A DNA stretch of 64,000 nt from WJMB01 sp964581465 (GTDB lineage: Bacteria > RBG-13-66-14). Shown here one piece after another: positions 43,199 to 52,216 of this stretch. The stretch spans positions 1 to 64,000 of the forward strand of contig CAZOOP010000002.1 in assembly GCA_964581465.1 (NCBI GenBank), given 5' to 3'. Below the pieces are notes generated by a model. It was not told the DNA's origin and ran no database searches. It saw only the letters and a program-made list of their open reading frames with translations. Both the position numbers and the translations under genes were made by a program. Every line of letters starts with the position of its first letter. Positions within the stretch are counted from its first letter, which is position 1.

Positions 43199-43210
43199 TA
43201 AAACGAATAG

Positions 43211-43542
43211 GTATCATGGATCGTGTTCGGACCAAATCAGGCTGATTGGGATCAAGCTGCTAAGCTGTTATCGACTCCCTGAAATGCGCTGTTAAGAAGC
43301 AAGTCTTCATTTGGCATGTCCTTATTGCTTGTTATTACGACACTAGGATTCTATAGCAAGAATTCTGTGGCAATCTACTACCAGTGCCGATACAATTCGC
43401 TGATATCGGGGACCGCTAAGGATCAGGCCCGTATAAAAAACCACTTATCAACTGCCCGCTTTGTGACAGTTATCCGGTAAACATCACATCTATTATCAAC
43501 AGGATACAAACATAATCAGGTCCGGTCTGGATATACGATGCC
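43211..43542 (+). repeat. Family-2 dispersed repeat, copy 2
   Basis: From GTATCATGGATCGTGTTCGG to ATATACGATGCC, about 332 bp. Same order of blocks as 31901-32192, with an extra stretch including CCACTTATCAACTGCCCGC that is also present at the window end. Non-coding, AT-rich. Confidence 0.8.
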
Positions 43543-43614
43543 AACCAAAAAACAAGCTACAGGCAAAATATGCTTGTTCAGTCACTTGTGATAATTACTA
43601 TTTGAATCGTATCT

Positions 43615-43905
43615 TTACAAAGCTGTAGGGGTGACGAGTCCGCAGTCGCCCGTTTGTCGAATATTGTTGCGGAGGAGTGCGGGGGTCCAGTCCCACGGGA
43701 CCGTCCTGGTGACCCGCAACAGGCCGCTGGTCGTGGAATGTCTACACCAACCCTGGCAATAGCGGTTGATTGCGAAGGGGGCGCTATAGCCGAAGGAGGT
43801 CTCGTAGCGGTAGGTCAGGTTTTCGTCGGTGAACACTAGTATTGTGCTGATGAGCGGTGCGCGGCCGGCCAATTCGTAGGCCGGCTCCCCGACGGTTCCC
43901 AGCAT
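43615..43905 (-). pseudogene. Probable degraded secreted-protein gene
   Basis: A minus-strand frame from ATG 43905 encodes 96 residues (MLGTVGEPAYELAGRAPLIS...NRYCQGWCRHSTTSGLLRVTR...). Just upstream in another frame lies a signal-peptide-like stretch (RRIVLLILTADLTMAAAIP) without a start codon. Together they look like a secreted protein split by a frameshift. No family recognised; the shorter frame could still be expressed but has a weak RBS. Confidence 0.3.
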
Positions 43906-44020
43906 CTTCCCGAGATCGTCGGTATCGCCGCGGCCATCGTCAGGTCGGCGGTCAAGATCAACAACACGATACGACGTAAGTAGCACCCCTGGCTGCGACA
44001 GTGGTGACAGGTTGTTAGTC

Positions 44021-44464
44021 CTATCGACTCGACGAATCCTCGCCGGAGCCAACGTCGTAGAGCGTATCCGGGTCGATCTCGGGCGCGGTGTACTCGAAGG
44101 AGCCGCTGTCCAGGTCCCTCAACCGCTGGTTGATCGGACCCTGGAGCGCTGTGTAGCGCTCGCTGTCGCGCAGCGCGGTCTCGAAGGTCTCCACATCTTC
44201 AACCGTCACCCCGAAGCTCTCGTGGACGTCCTCCACCCGCTCGGCATAGTCGTCGGCGGACCTGTCGAGCCTCTCCAGCTCGATGCGCAGGTGGACGTAG
44301 AGGTCCTCGTCGAGGACGCCCGGGGTGTACTCGCGTATGGAGATCACCGGCGTCTCGGCGGCCTGGTGGGTGGGTATCCGCTCCGGCTCTTCACGTTCTC
44401 CGCAGCCGGGCAGCAGAGCGAGCAGGAGCACCGAGAGGGTATATCGCAGAGGCTTGGTGGGCAT
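44021..44464 (-). CDS. Hypothetical lipoprotein
   Basis: About 147 residues from the ATG at 44464. Lipoprotein signal MPTKPLRYTLSVLLLALLPGC with lipobox LPGC. The mature part is charged and helical (VHLRIELERLDRSADDYAERVEDVHESFGVTVEDVETFETALRD...), likely a periplasmic helical bundle. It resembles small lipoproteins with a helical chaperone-like fold, but I cannot name a family. Confidence 0.75.
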   Translation of the reverse strand: MPTKPLRYTLSVLLLALLPGCGEREEPERIPTHQAAETPVISIREYTPGVLDEDLYVHLRIELERLDRSADDYAERVEDVHESFGVTVEDVETFETALRDSERYTALQGPINQRLRDLDSGSFEYTAPEIDPDTLYDVGSGEDSSSR

Positions 44465-44566
44465 GGCGGGTTTGTTGTTTGTCGCCCCAGCGGAGTACGA
44501 TCGCGGCCGGGGCTGAGTAGGAAGCGCAAATTCGCTATGAAAGCTTATCCAAGTATAGCTGAAAAA

Positions 44567-44590
44567 AGGAACCCCTGACGAGGGGTTCCT
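44567..44590 (-). terminator. Strong terminator of the lipoprotein at 44613
   Basis: On the minus strand AGGAACCCCT-CGTC-AGGGGTTCCT is followed by TTTTT, 22 bp after the stop. Confidence 0.9.
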
Positions 44591-44612
44591 GGTGCTTCTC
44601 GATCGAAAAGGG

Positions 44613-45035
44613 TTACTGGGCGATGCCGAACTCATCGTCGAAGGCGGCGCCCTTCTCCTCGTCCATCTTGTGGACCAAGGCGCTTACCGCGGAGAGGCGC
44701 TCCTCGTCTTCTTCCAGCTCCTCGAAGGCGTTCATGACCGTGTCGGCGTCGGTGCCCATCTTATCGTAGAGGGCCAGCGCGGTCTCGGAGCCGGGATCGT
44801 CGGGGAAGACGCCGACGAAGATGGAAGCCAGGTCCTCGTTGGTCAACTCGTCGCCCATGGCTTCTTCGACCTCGGCCATGGCGGCCTCGGCCTCGGCGGC
44901 GGCTTCCTCCACGGCGCCGGCGGCCTCATCCATCGCCGCATCGACTTTTTCTTCCACGGCCTCTTCTTCATCCTCGCAACCGGCGAGCCACAGGCTCATG
45001 ACGGCGATGAGAGCGAGCAGGATCAGCTTCTTCAT
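44613..45035 (-). CDS. Alanine/glutamate-rich helical lipoprotein
   Basis: About 140 residues. Lipoprotein signal MKKLILLALIAVMSLWLAGC. Then an acidic coiled-coil-like stretch (EEKVDAAMDEAAGAVEEAAAEAEAAMAEVEEAMG, about 28-62) and a helical C-terminal part. The N-terminal mature part recalls Lpp/YgdR-like envelope lipoproteins, but there is no terminal Lys for peptidoglycan attachment. Own terminator downstream; GAAAGGAAAC upstream is a good RBS. Confidence 0.8.
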   Translation of the reverse strand: MKKLILLALIAVMSLWLAGCEDEEEAVEEKVDAAMDEAAGAVEEAAAEAEAAMAEVEEAMGDELTNEDLASIFVGVFPDDPGSETALALYDKMGTDADTVMNAFEELEEDEERLSAVSALVHKMDEEKGAAFDDEFGIAQ

Positions 45036-45380
45036 CTTGTTTCCTTTCTGTTTGGACGTGCAAACACAGCGAACGCGGATTCGATTAAGGTCGGGGTTGC
45101 ATGGTCAGGTGAGGGGGCTTGACCGATGCCCGACGGCCTGACGCCCATGTGGGCGTCGTTTGTTAAAGTGCGGAATTCGCTAAAAGTTGCTATCTCGCAA
45201 GAGTTGAGCAACGTTCCGCTTGAAGGTATACTTGTTCCGTCGACTCAATAACTGATGATAACACATCCAGTCGTCCGGGGCCAGCCGGTGGGTCTTTGTC
45301 GAGCAATGAAGTGACCGCCAAAGCGGCGAGACCCCCCGGCGCGCGCCCCATCATCCAGACTGCGTCCATCTCGATGCTTA

Positions 45381-45479
45381 CCCGGTCCGGTTTTGGCACG
45401 TTTCTTGCAACAAGGCGACTAGGTCTGGCTTAGTCATCGGCGGCCCATTCCGCAAGAAACGTGCCAAAACCGGACCGGG
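45381..45479 (+). repeat. 83-nt hairpin element, copy 2 (arms extended to 28 bp)
   Basis: The left arm 45381-45408 (CCCGGTCCGG then TTTTGGCACGTTTCTTGC) pairs perfectly with 45452-45479. The core 20-bp arms match copies 1 and 3. Spacer exactly 43 nt (AACAAGGCGACTAGG...GGCCCATTCC). It lies 200 bp past the subtilase stop. The remaining parts of 45036-45678 show only the palindrome at 45622. Confidence 0.9.
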
Positions 45480-45621
45480 GGTGGCGCGAGCCGGTGGTCA
45501 CGCCGCCGGGGTCTCGCCGCGGCTAACGTTTGACCGGCAAGCCGAGGGGGGTGATGCCCAGACAGTTGTCCCGATGTCTGTGGCTGCACGGAGCCCACAG
45601 CGTACGGTATCGCAAGTTATG

Positions 45622-45659
45622 CCTAAACCAACGGGCGCCGCGGCGCCCGTTGGTTTAGG
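45622..45659 (-). terminator. 38-bp perfect palindrome after the subtilase gene
   Basis: CCTAAACCAACGGGCGCCG and its exact complement with no loop, 20 bp past the stop. As RNA it would form a very stable hairpin; flanks are not T-rich. Likely terminator, possibly a DNA-binding site. Confidence 0.6.
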
Positions 45660-45678
45660 TTCGGGTTGGCTGGAGGGG

Positions 45679-47709
45679 TTAGCGCAGGATGACCAGGCGG
45701 CGGCTTTCTCGGTGGTCCGGGGTCGAGAGGGAGTAGAGGTAGACGCCGGATTCCAGGGTACCGAGTTCGGTACCGCCGTTCCAGAGATACTCGTGGCGGC
45801 CGGCGCTCAGTTCTCCGTCGACTACCAGGGCCACCCGGCGTCCGGCCAAGTCGTAGACGGCCAGTTCGACGGGGGCGGCTTGGGCCAGGGTGAAGGTGAA
45901 GCTGACGGAGTCTCGGGCCGGGTTGGGGAAGCAGGCTTCGAGGTTGGTGGCCGCGGCGGTCTCCGACCGTTCGTCGAGGGCTATTTCGCCGGAGTGGTGG
46001 GAGCGACCGTCGGCGGTGAGTGCCTCGACGCGGTAGACGCAGGCCGAGGTCGGCGCCGTGGTGTCCAGCCAGGCGCCGGCGGCCGGGTCGAGTTGCGCGT
46101 CGTTGAGGCGTCGCCAGCTCTCGTCGGTCTCGTGGAGCGTGGTCGGGTCGGCGAGGGCGTCGGCGGGGCGCTCCGCGAGGCGGTAGAGGTTGAAGCCGAG
46201 AACCTGCTCCTCGGTGGAGAAGGACCAGCGGATCAACGCTCCGACGTCTTCGCGTTCGGCGCGCAGGTCGTTCCAGACCGGCGCGTCGGAGCTCAGTTCG
46301 TCGGCGGCGTCCATGGCCTGGACGATACCCCAGCCGTACTGATTGTCCGGCGAGCCGGACTGGGTGGCGGTGTCCATCAGGGCCTGGCGGATGTCGGCGA
46401 CGGAGGCGGAGGGTGAGTATTGGCGCAGGCAGGCCAGCACGCCGCCCACTAGGGGTGTGGAGAGGCTGGTTCCCGAGAACCAGTAGTAGGAGCTGGCGCT
46501 TCCGGAGTCGGGAGCGTAGGTGTAGAGGCCCATGGCGCAGACCTCGGGCTTGGTGCGGCCGTCGTAGGTCGGTCCCCAGGAGGAGAAGTAGGCCAGCGAA
46601 CCGCTGGAGTCCACGGCGCCGCAGGAGAGGATGCCGTCGCTGTCGGCCGGGCTGATCAGGGTTCCGTCACCGGGGCCGTCATTGCCCATGGCGTTGGCGA
46701 TCAACATCCCATTGTCCCTGGCCCAGTTGACGACCTGGGCGACCACGGTGGTTTCGCCGTCCAGGTCCTCGTAGTCGTAGTCTTGTTGACCGCTGTCGAA
46801 GTAGCGGTAGCCCAGGGAGCTGGAGGCTACGTCGGCGCCCAGACCCTCGCCCCAGCGGATACCGGCGTCGTACCAGAGCTCTTCCTGGTTGACCTCCTGG
46901 CTGACGTCCTCGGTCTTGGCCAGCAGGAAGTCGGCGCCGTAGGCCGGGCCGATGAGGGTTTCGGGTACGTAACCGCCCAGGGCGCCCCAGGTCGCCGTGC
47001 CGTGGTCCCAGGCGTCGCCGGGGTCTCCGGGTTCATTGTCCACGTCGTCGTCGTCGTTGACGAAGTCGTACTCGTCGACGAGGTTGACCTGCGCGAAGGC
47101 CTCGTGATCGGTGCGAAAACCGGTGTCGAGCATCAGCACAGTCACGCCGGTTCCGTCGTAGCCGGCGTTGTGCAGCTCGTCGACCTGGATCTGCTCGATC
47201 TGTGTCTGGGAGTTGCCGTAATCGAGGTCCGTGGTGCGCGGTTCAGGTCGCGTTGCGGGTTCGAACTCGGGCAGATAGCAGTGGGCCACGGGGCGCAGGG
47301 CGACGACGCATCCCAGAGCGGCCACGGCGTCGAGCTGGTCGGCGGTGATCTCAATGCAGGCGGCGTTGGCGATGGGGCTGGCGCCCAGGTAGTTGGTCAC
47401 CAGGGGTCGCAGGGCGTCGAGGTAGGGCTCGTGGACGGGCAGGTCGCGTTCGTCGGCCAGACCCGGCGCGCTGCGGTGGAGCGTCCGCCGCTCGTACTGG
47501 TCCGGGTTCATCGCGGCGATATAGGCGTCGACGGCGTCGCGGCGTTCCAGCTCGGTACTGAAGCCTTTGTCGGTGAAGTAGGCCCAGGCGCCGACTACCT
47601 CGTCGGGGGCGGCGGCGTCGAGCTGCTGTCGCAGCAGCGGCGAGACCTCGGCGTTACCGGCGGCCAGGATGAGGGTGGGCAGCAGGAGCAACAGGAGGAG
47701 GCGTTTCAT
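45679..47709 (-). CDS. Secreted subtilisin-like (S8) serine protease with C-terminal sorting segment
   Basis: About 676 residues. A signal peptide (MKRLLLLLLLPTLILAAG), an I9-like propeptide (about 20-150) and the S8 catalytic domain. Asp is in VTVLMLDTGFR (about 194), His in DAWDHGTATWGALGG (about 236) and Ser in SGTSLSTPLVGGVLACLRQ (about 414); oxyanion Asn in IANAMGNDGPG. An FN3-like region (about 480-590) and a C-terminal sorting/FlgD-like segment (AACFPNPARDSVSFTFTLAQ...YDLAGRRVALV...SGVYLYSLST) follow. Degrades proteins outside the cell or at the surface. Minus-strand TGCTATATT at about 47790 is an extended -10. Confidence 0.94.
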   Translation of the reverse strand: MKRLLLLLLLPTLILAAGNAEVSPLLRQQLDAAAPDEVVGAWAYFTDKGFSTELERRDAVDAYIAAMNPDQYERRTLHRSAPGLADERDLPVHEPYLDALRPLVTNYLGASPIANAACIEITADQLDAVAALGCVVALRPVAHCYLPEFEPATRPEPRTTDLDYGNSQTQIEQIQVDELHNAGYDGTGVTVLMLDTGFRTDHEAFAQVNLVDEYDFVNDDDDVDNEPGDPGDAWDHGTATWGALGGYVPETLIGPAYGADFLLAKTEDVSQEVNQEELWYDAGIRWGEGLGADVASSSLGYRYFDSGQQDYDYEDLDGETTVVAQVVNWARDNGMLIANAMGNDGPGDGTLISPADSDGILSCGAVDSSGSLAYFSSWGPTYDGRTKPEVCAMGLYTYAPDSGSASSYYWFSGTSLSTPLVGGVLACLRQYSPSASVADIRQALMDTATQSGSPDNQYGWGIVQAMDAADELSSDAPVWNDLRAEREDVGALIRWSFSTEEQVLGFNLYRLAERPADALADPTTLHETDESWRRLNDAQLDPAAGAWLDTTAPTSACVYRVEALTADGRSHHSGEIALDERSETAAATNLEACFPNPARDSVSFTFTLAQAAPVELAVYDLAGRRVALVVDGELSAGRHEYLWNGGTELGTLESGVYLYSLSTPDHRESRRLVILR

Positions 47710-47845
47710 GACGTGTTCCTTTTCGAAGGCGTTGGAAACCCGGGGTGAACGGGGTAAGGTTGCCGATTCCAGTAACCAAGGGCGAATATAGCACGAAAGT
47801 CCGTGTCAATCCAGCGCGGCGGCCTTTCGGGACGGTGTGATGGTG

Positions 47846-48952
47846 TCATTCGAGGGGCTCGATCGCCGTCACCCGGCCGGCTTCAGGATCGAAGCGCACC
47901 CGGAAGAGGTGCTCGTCGGGCCGGTCCAGCGTCTCCGCCGCCGGGTCCCGGTTGGGAACGCCGGTGACGATGAAGTATGGACCATATTCATCCTCGCCGC
48001 CGCCGTTGATTTCGGTCCAGCAGTAATACTGTTCCTCGGGCAGTAGCAGCGTGCAGGATTCTCCGTCATAGAGTGCGACGCCGGAACGGTAGCCGTCGGC
48101 GTCGGTGCCCGCGTAGGCGTTGATCCAGCCGGATTCCGTCCCGCTCTCTCCGCTGTGTTGGTAGACCAGCAGGGCGAAGAGGCCGTCGCCCAGGTGGCGC
48201 GCCGCGCGACCCGTGGGTTCGAAGGGGCTCTGGACAACGCCCGTAGTCAGGTCGGCGAAGTACTGAGGCCCCAGCACCCAGGTGCCGGCGTCCCAGACCA
48301 GCCAGCGGTCGTCGTGGACCCGGCTGAAACCGTCGCCCTGGTCATCGGTGATCATGGTGATCCCGTAGTCGAGGCCGCAGATCAGCCGCACCGGCCACCA
48401 GTCATCGTTGCCGACGGAGAGGCTGTAGAGGACGGCCAGGGCGGGATGACGGGCCTCGGTGAGCACTGTCAAGGGGGTATCCTCGGGGAGTCCGGCCAGC
48501 AGCTTGTGGGCGGCGGAAACCTCGCCCGAGTAGACCAGCTCGACGGCGCGACGCAGCTCATCGCGCCAGTCCCCGCTCTGACTCGGCTGCAGGAAGCCGC
48601 CGTAGACCCAGCCCAGGATCGGCCCGCCGTCGACCTCGGCCACCTCGTACCACCAGGCCTCGCGATCGCCGATGACCTCCCGGGGTCCGATGCTCTGGAC
48701 GACGACCTCGTCGCCCCGGTCGAGGTGCTCGAGGACCTCGGCGGAGAGCAGGGGCTCGGAGCGCACCCGCAGGCCGTCGTCGGTCGTCCGGACCCGGCAG
48801 CCGGGGAGCAGGACGTTCCAGCCCAAGGGCTGGTGTGTATAGCAGCCCAGGGGTTGGGGCTCGGGCAACGGCGGCGCCTGACCGGGCTCGATGAAGTATT
48901 GGCCCGCGGCCGCCAGAGCGCAGAGCAAGAAGCAGCACATCAGGCGTTTCAT
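47846..48952 (-). CDS. Secreted protein with SH3-like domain
   Basis: About 368 residues from the ATG at 48952, chosen for AAGGAG 4 nt upstream. Signal peptide MKRLMCCFLLCALAAAGQ. A bacterial SH3 domain (about 50-125: CRVRTTDDGLRVRSEPLLSAEVLEHLDRGDEVVVQ...WWYEVAEVDGGPILGWVYGGFLQ), usually a peptidoglycan or protein binder. A unique C-terminal region follows (about 140-368: FALLVYQHSGESGTESGWINAYAG, YYCWTEINGGGEDEYGPYFIVTGVPN). Same strand as the subtilase, 136 bp upstream of it. Confidence 0.8.
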   Translation of the reverse strand: MKRLMCCFLLCALAAAGQYFIEPGQAPPLPEPQPLGCYTHQPLGWNVLLPGCRVRTTDDGLRVRSEPLLSAEVLEHLDRGDEVVVQSIGPREVIGDREAWWYEVAEVDGGPILGWVYGGFLQPSQSGDWRDELRRAVELVYSGEVSAAHKLLAGLPEDTPLTVLTEARHPALAVLYSLSVGNDDWWPVRLICGLDYGITMITDDQGDGFSRVHDDRWLVWDAGTWVLGPQYFADLTTGVVQSPFEPTGRAARHLGDGLFALLVYQHSGESGTESGWINAYAGTDADGYRSGVALYDGESCTLLLPEEQYYCWTEINGGGEDEYGPYFIVTGVPNRDPAAETLDRPDEHLFRVRFDPEAGRVTAIEPLE

Positions 48953-49029
48953 AATGCTCCTTGGTTTCAACGGAAGCTGACCGAAACACCAGTTTGTCGT
49001 TGAATCGGCCTGTCAGTGGATTAAGCTGC

Positions 49030-49364
49030 GGGATCATCACCTGAAGCTGAACCGACGCCGAAAACTCAACAGAGCGGCAGTTGGAACAGCAGTGCCGACT
49101 ACCACCTGCTCATGAAAGGCTTTGGTTCGACGAGCCAAAGAGTCGTCATACCTGCTGTGTCAGCTAGTTGAAAACAGTTAGCCGACCTATGGCTGGGAAG
49201 CTCAAGGTACAGAATTGGAGTAGCGACTTCCCGAGTCTCAGCGGCGAGCAAGTCTGGTTTCAGCCGTCAGGCCACCCACGGATCGTGACAGCGTACGCGG
49301 CTATCAAGCGGATAATAACAAGCTATTGGCGATACATGCCTGTTCAGGCGCTTGTGATAATCCC
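49030..49364 (+). mobile_element. Family-3 element E (MITE-like)
   Basis: 335 bp with ends GGGATCATCACCTGAAGCTG and CAGGCGCTTGTGATAATCCC, the same termini class as A-C but a different interior, shared with D (42537). No coding capacity. Confidence 0.8.
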
Positions 49365-49822
49365 AACGCCGCCAAGCTCACGCTTCATCTGCGGCACGAG
49401 CTGTCGAGCATCTGGTGGCTGCTGGTTTATGGGCCGGGAGGTGGGGCGTCCACGAGAGACAACTAGTCAGGCGGCTCGACGAACCCAGTCGAAAGAGGAT
49501 TCGTGATTCTTCTTCCGCGCGGGGTGTCGAATCGTTGAGGCAGTTGCTGTTGCAGGCGCTTAATCAAGCAATAGTCTGCTATCGGCATATCATTCGCTCA
49601 CGGCTTCCACATCCCCTGAACGGGTTCAACAGCCTTGCGGGTTCCAGTGGCCCTGAATGCAAGTCGGGGATTATCGTCACAAATCACAGTAGCTTGTAGG
49701 TTTTCAAGACGGTGCGCTTATCAGCCCCCCTCGAAAATGATCGCTTTGGGTTAACAGTACCAGTCTGATCACAGTGATGATTATAGTTTTTTCGGCCGAC
49801 TCCTATCAAATGTCCCGAGGCC
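49365..49822. other. Gene-free stretch with a likely further divergent element
   Basis: The segment around 49560-49670 (CAGGCGCTTAATCAAGCAATAG, ATCATTCGCTCACGGC, TTCAACAGCCTTGCGGGTTC) matches the interior of copies A-C weakly. GGGGATTATCGTCAC at 49666 resembles an element end. No gene supported. Confidence 0.4.
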
Positions 49823-50857
49823 TCAATGCTCTTCCCGCTCCTTCGATCGATCGCCCAGCAGCCTTTCCGGACACCAGTTGGGCACCCAGACATCGGGGTC
49901 GGATTCGTGAATGTCGGCGTCGAGGAAGCTGTCGTCGAGGCGGACGATGATCTGGCGGCGCACCTCGGCGAAGATCCAGTCGGCCTGCTCGACGGCCAGG
50001 GTGTCCACGTCGTGGATGCAGGGCGAGTAGACCACGACCTCGACGTCGTCGTGGCGGGCGGCCTGGGCTAGGTGGGCCAGGAAGACCTGGTACTGCAGGA
50101 CCTCTTTGAAGAAGAACAGCCGGCTCATCAGCCCCTTGATGGGCTTTTGCTGACCGTGGTAGCCGTGGAAGGCCGCCAGGATCAGCAGCTTCTTGCCGGG
50201 ATGCTCGGCGTGGTGCTCGGCGATGACGCTGGGCAGGGGGGTCTTCTCGAGCATGGTCGGGTCGACGTAGCGTTCGCCCTCGAAGCGCCCCGGGCGCATC
50301 AGCGCCTGCATAGCCACCGAGCAGCGCACGGCGTCGATCAGGTTTCCCTCGCGGACGATCTTCAGTCGAGCGGTGCCGTCGTCGTGGGCCAGCAGGATGC
50401 GCAGGGGTGTTCGGCATTTCTCGACGCGCTCGACGCGTAGTAGCCGACCGACGCGGCCCAGCAGCTTGCGGCCGTTGATCAGCCCGTCGGCGACGTCGAG
50501 GTCCCACTTGCGGGTGAAGAGCCCCTTGAAGATGTGACCCCAGGCCACATCGACCAGGTCGCGGCGGCGCAGGCCGCGCAGCATGGTCATTACCCGCTCC
50601 ACGGGTGTGCCCGAGCACCACAGCGCCGCGGCGATGGCCCCGGCGGAGCTGGACCAGACCGCGTCGACGTGGTCGTCCAGGTTCAACTCATCGAGGAAGG
50701 AGAGGATCGACAGGCTGGAGGCCAGGGCCAGCATGGCCCCGGAGCCCAGGGAAACCACGAAGCGGGTGTCGGGGTCGCGGACGCGCTCGCAGAAGGCGGA
50801 GTGGCGTTCGGGGGCCAGGGGCGGTGGATCGCTGAGGGGGTTGTCGGGATAGACCAT
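49823..50857 (-). CDS. Patatin-like phospholipase domain protein, atypical motifs
   Basis: About 344 residues from the ATG at 50857. Alpha/beta hydrolase of patatin type: an oxyanion-like Gly strand VVSLGSGAMLALASSLSILSFL (about 34-55), nucleophile elbow VWSSSAGAIAAALW (about 67-80; SxSxG rather than GxSxG, Ser in SAG), and a candidate catalytic Asp in RYVDPTMLEKTPLP (about 200) where DG[GA] is usual. Deacylates lipids in characterised relatives; here the changes make activity uncertain. Ends EREEH. Monocistronic, with a long repeat-filled region downstream. Confidence 0.75.
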   Translation of the reverse strand: MVYPDNPLSDPPPLAPERHSAFCERVRDPDTRFVVSLGSGAMLALASSLSILSFLDELNLDDHVDAVWSSSAGAIAAALWCSGTPVERVMTMLRGLRRRDLVDVAWGHIFKGLFTRKWDLDVADGLINGRKLLGRVGRLLRVERVEKCRTPLRILLAHDDGTARLKIVREGNLIDAVRCSVAMQALMRPGRFEGERYVDPTMLEKTPLPSVIAEHHAEHPGKKLLILAAFHGYHGQQKPIKGLMSRLFFFKEVLQYQVFLAHLAQAARHDDVEVVVYSPCIHDVDTLAVEQADWIFAEVRRQIIVRLDDSFLDADIHESDPDVWVPNWCPERLLGDRSKEREEH

Positions 50858-51087
50858 GGCGGTTTCGTTTCTTCGGATTAACCGGCGGTGGTGCGGTCCG
50901 GGCCGGGTTGGTTGAGCAATCCTGATTTCAAACTGGAAAAAGTCGCGCAAAAGCGTCATAATTCTACAATACACTTTTTCCAGTTGACAGGACGTTATCC
51001 GGCTGTGTGTTTCAACAGTCGGTGCGTCCGCATCGCTGTAGCCGCTCCGCCCGTTGCCTTCCCGCTCAAGCCCTGGAGGTTATCCCC

Positions 51088-51855
51088 TTGCGCAAGACCG
51101 TCCCGCTTCTCTTGTCGTTGCTGATCCTCTCCGCCGCGGCGATACCGAAGATCGCCGTGGCCGACTTCGAGTCCATCGGCTGCGACGAGTCCGTCGGCCT
51201 GGCCCTGGCCGAGATCATCCGCACCGAGATCGCCGCCGACGGCGTCTTCCGGGTCATCGAGCGCGGCCGTCTCGAGGACGTGCTGGCCGAGCAGTCCCTA
51301 GGCACCAGCGGTATGGTCACCGAGGGCGATCTGGTCGAGATCGGCGCGCTGCTGGGCGCCGACATGGTCGGCGTGGGCTCCGTCTCCCGCATCGGCGACG
51401 TCTACACGCTCTCCGGGCGCATCGTGCTGGTGGCCACCGGCGAGGTCGTCGCCGCGGCCACGCGCAGCGTGGACGACGAGGAGGAGCTGGTCGAGGCGGC
51501 CCGGGAGCTGGCCAAACTCGACGCCGAGGAGTTCGAGCGCGAGATGGCCGTCCACAAGTCCCCGGAGGCCTACGACGTCTACATGAAAGGCGTAGCTGCG
51601 ATCGAGGCTGGCGATTATCCAGGCGCCGTCGAGCTCTTTACGCGAGCCATCGAGCTGGACCCCGGGTATCCCCAGCCCTACCTGGCCCTGCTGAAGATCC
51701 TGGCCCGGGGCGAGCGTTGGCCGATGTTCGTCGACGTGGCTGAGCAGTACCTGAAGCACCATCCCGACGGGCCCCACGCCGACGGTATTCGCGGCGAGCT
51801 GGCCAAGATCGATGCCAACATCGAAGCCGCCGAACCGCCCCCGGACGAACACTGA
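51088..51855 (+). CDS. CsgG/FlgO-like domain protein with TPR repeats
   Basis: About 255 residues, TTG start with GGAGG 8 nt upstream. Signal peptide (LRKTVPLLLSLLILSAAA). A CsgG/FlgO-type domain (about 20-150: IPKIAVADFESIGCDESVGLALAEIIRTEIAADGVFRVIERGRLEDVLAEQ...ALLGADMVGVGSVSRIGDVYTLSGRIV). TPR repeats follow (about 165-240: YDVYMKGVAAIEAGDYPGAVELFTRAIELDPGYPQPYLALLKI). Periplasmic or outer-membrane-associated, probably a structural or assembly protein. Confidence 0.85.
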   Translation: MRKTVPLLLSLLILSAAAIPKIAVADFESIGCDESVGLALAEIIRTEIAADGVFRVIERGRLEDVLAEQSLGTSGMVTEGDLVEIGALLGADMVGVGSVSRIGDVYTLSGRIVLVATGEVVAAATRSVDDEEELVEAARELAKLDAEEFEREMAVHKSPEAYDVYMKGVAAIEAGDYPGAVELFTRAIELDPGYPQPYLALLKILARGERWPMFVDVAEQYLKHHPDGPHADGIRGELAKIDANIEAAEPPPDEH

Positions 51856-52216
51856 CTCACCGTCCAGGGATCGTCGCCGGATGATCCCGACGCCTATCAT
51901 AACCGATGCGGGATCAGCCTCAAGCAACTGGAGCGGCATCGTGAGTCCGAGCGGGCGTCATGATGTTCCGGCTTCCACGCGGCGCTCAGCTTTCCAGGGC
52001 CGGGCGTCGGCTGCGACCCCTCGGCTGAATAGTGGCTGTGCGGGCTGTCAAGCACTGGATAACAATCTATCAACGGTAAGGAAAGGTCCGCTGACAAGGA
52101 GCGGTCTCCGGGTCCCATCCATTCTCACCAGCCGTCCATCTCCTACAGTCGGCTGGATCACCCTTCAGTATCGGGAGCAAACACCCCGTCCTGGAAACAA
52201 CCCCTGGAGGTGCGTG
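51856..52216. other. Intergenic stretch without recognised features
   Basis: Contains GGATGATCCC (51888) and GCGGGATCAGCC (51907), at most decayed element ends. No gene seen. Confidence 0.35.
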
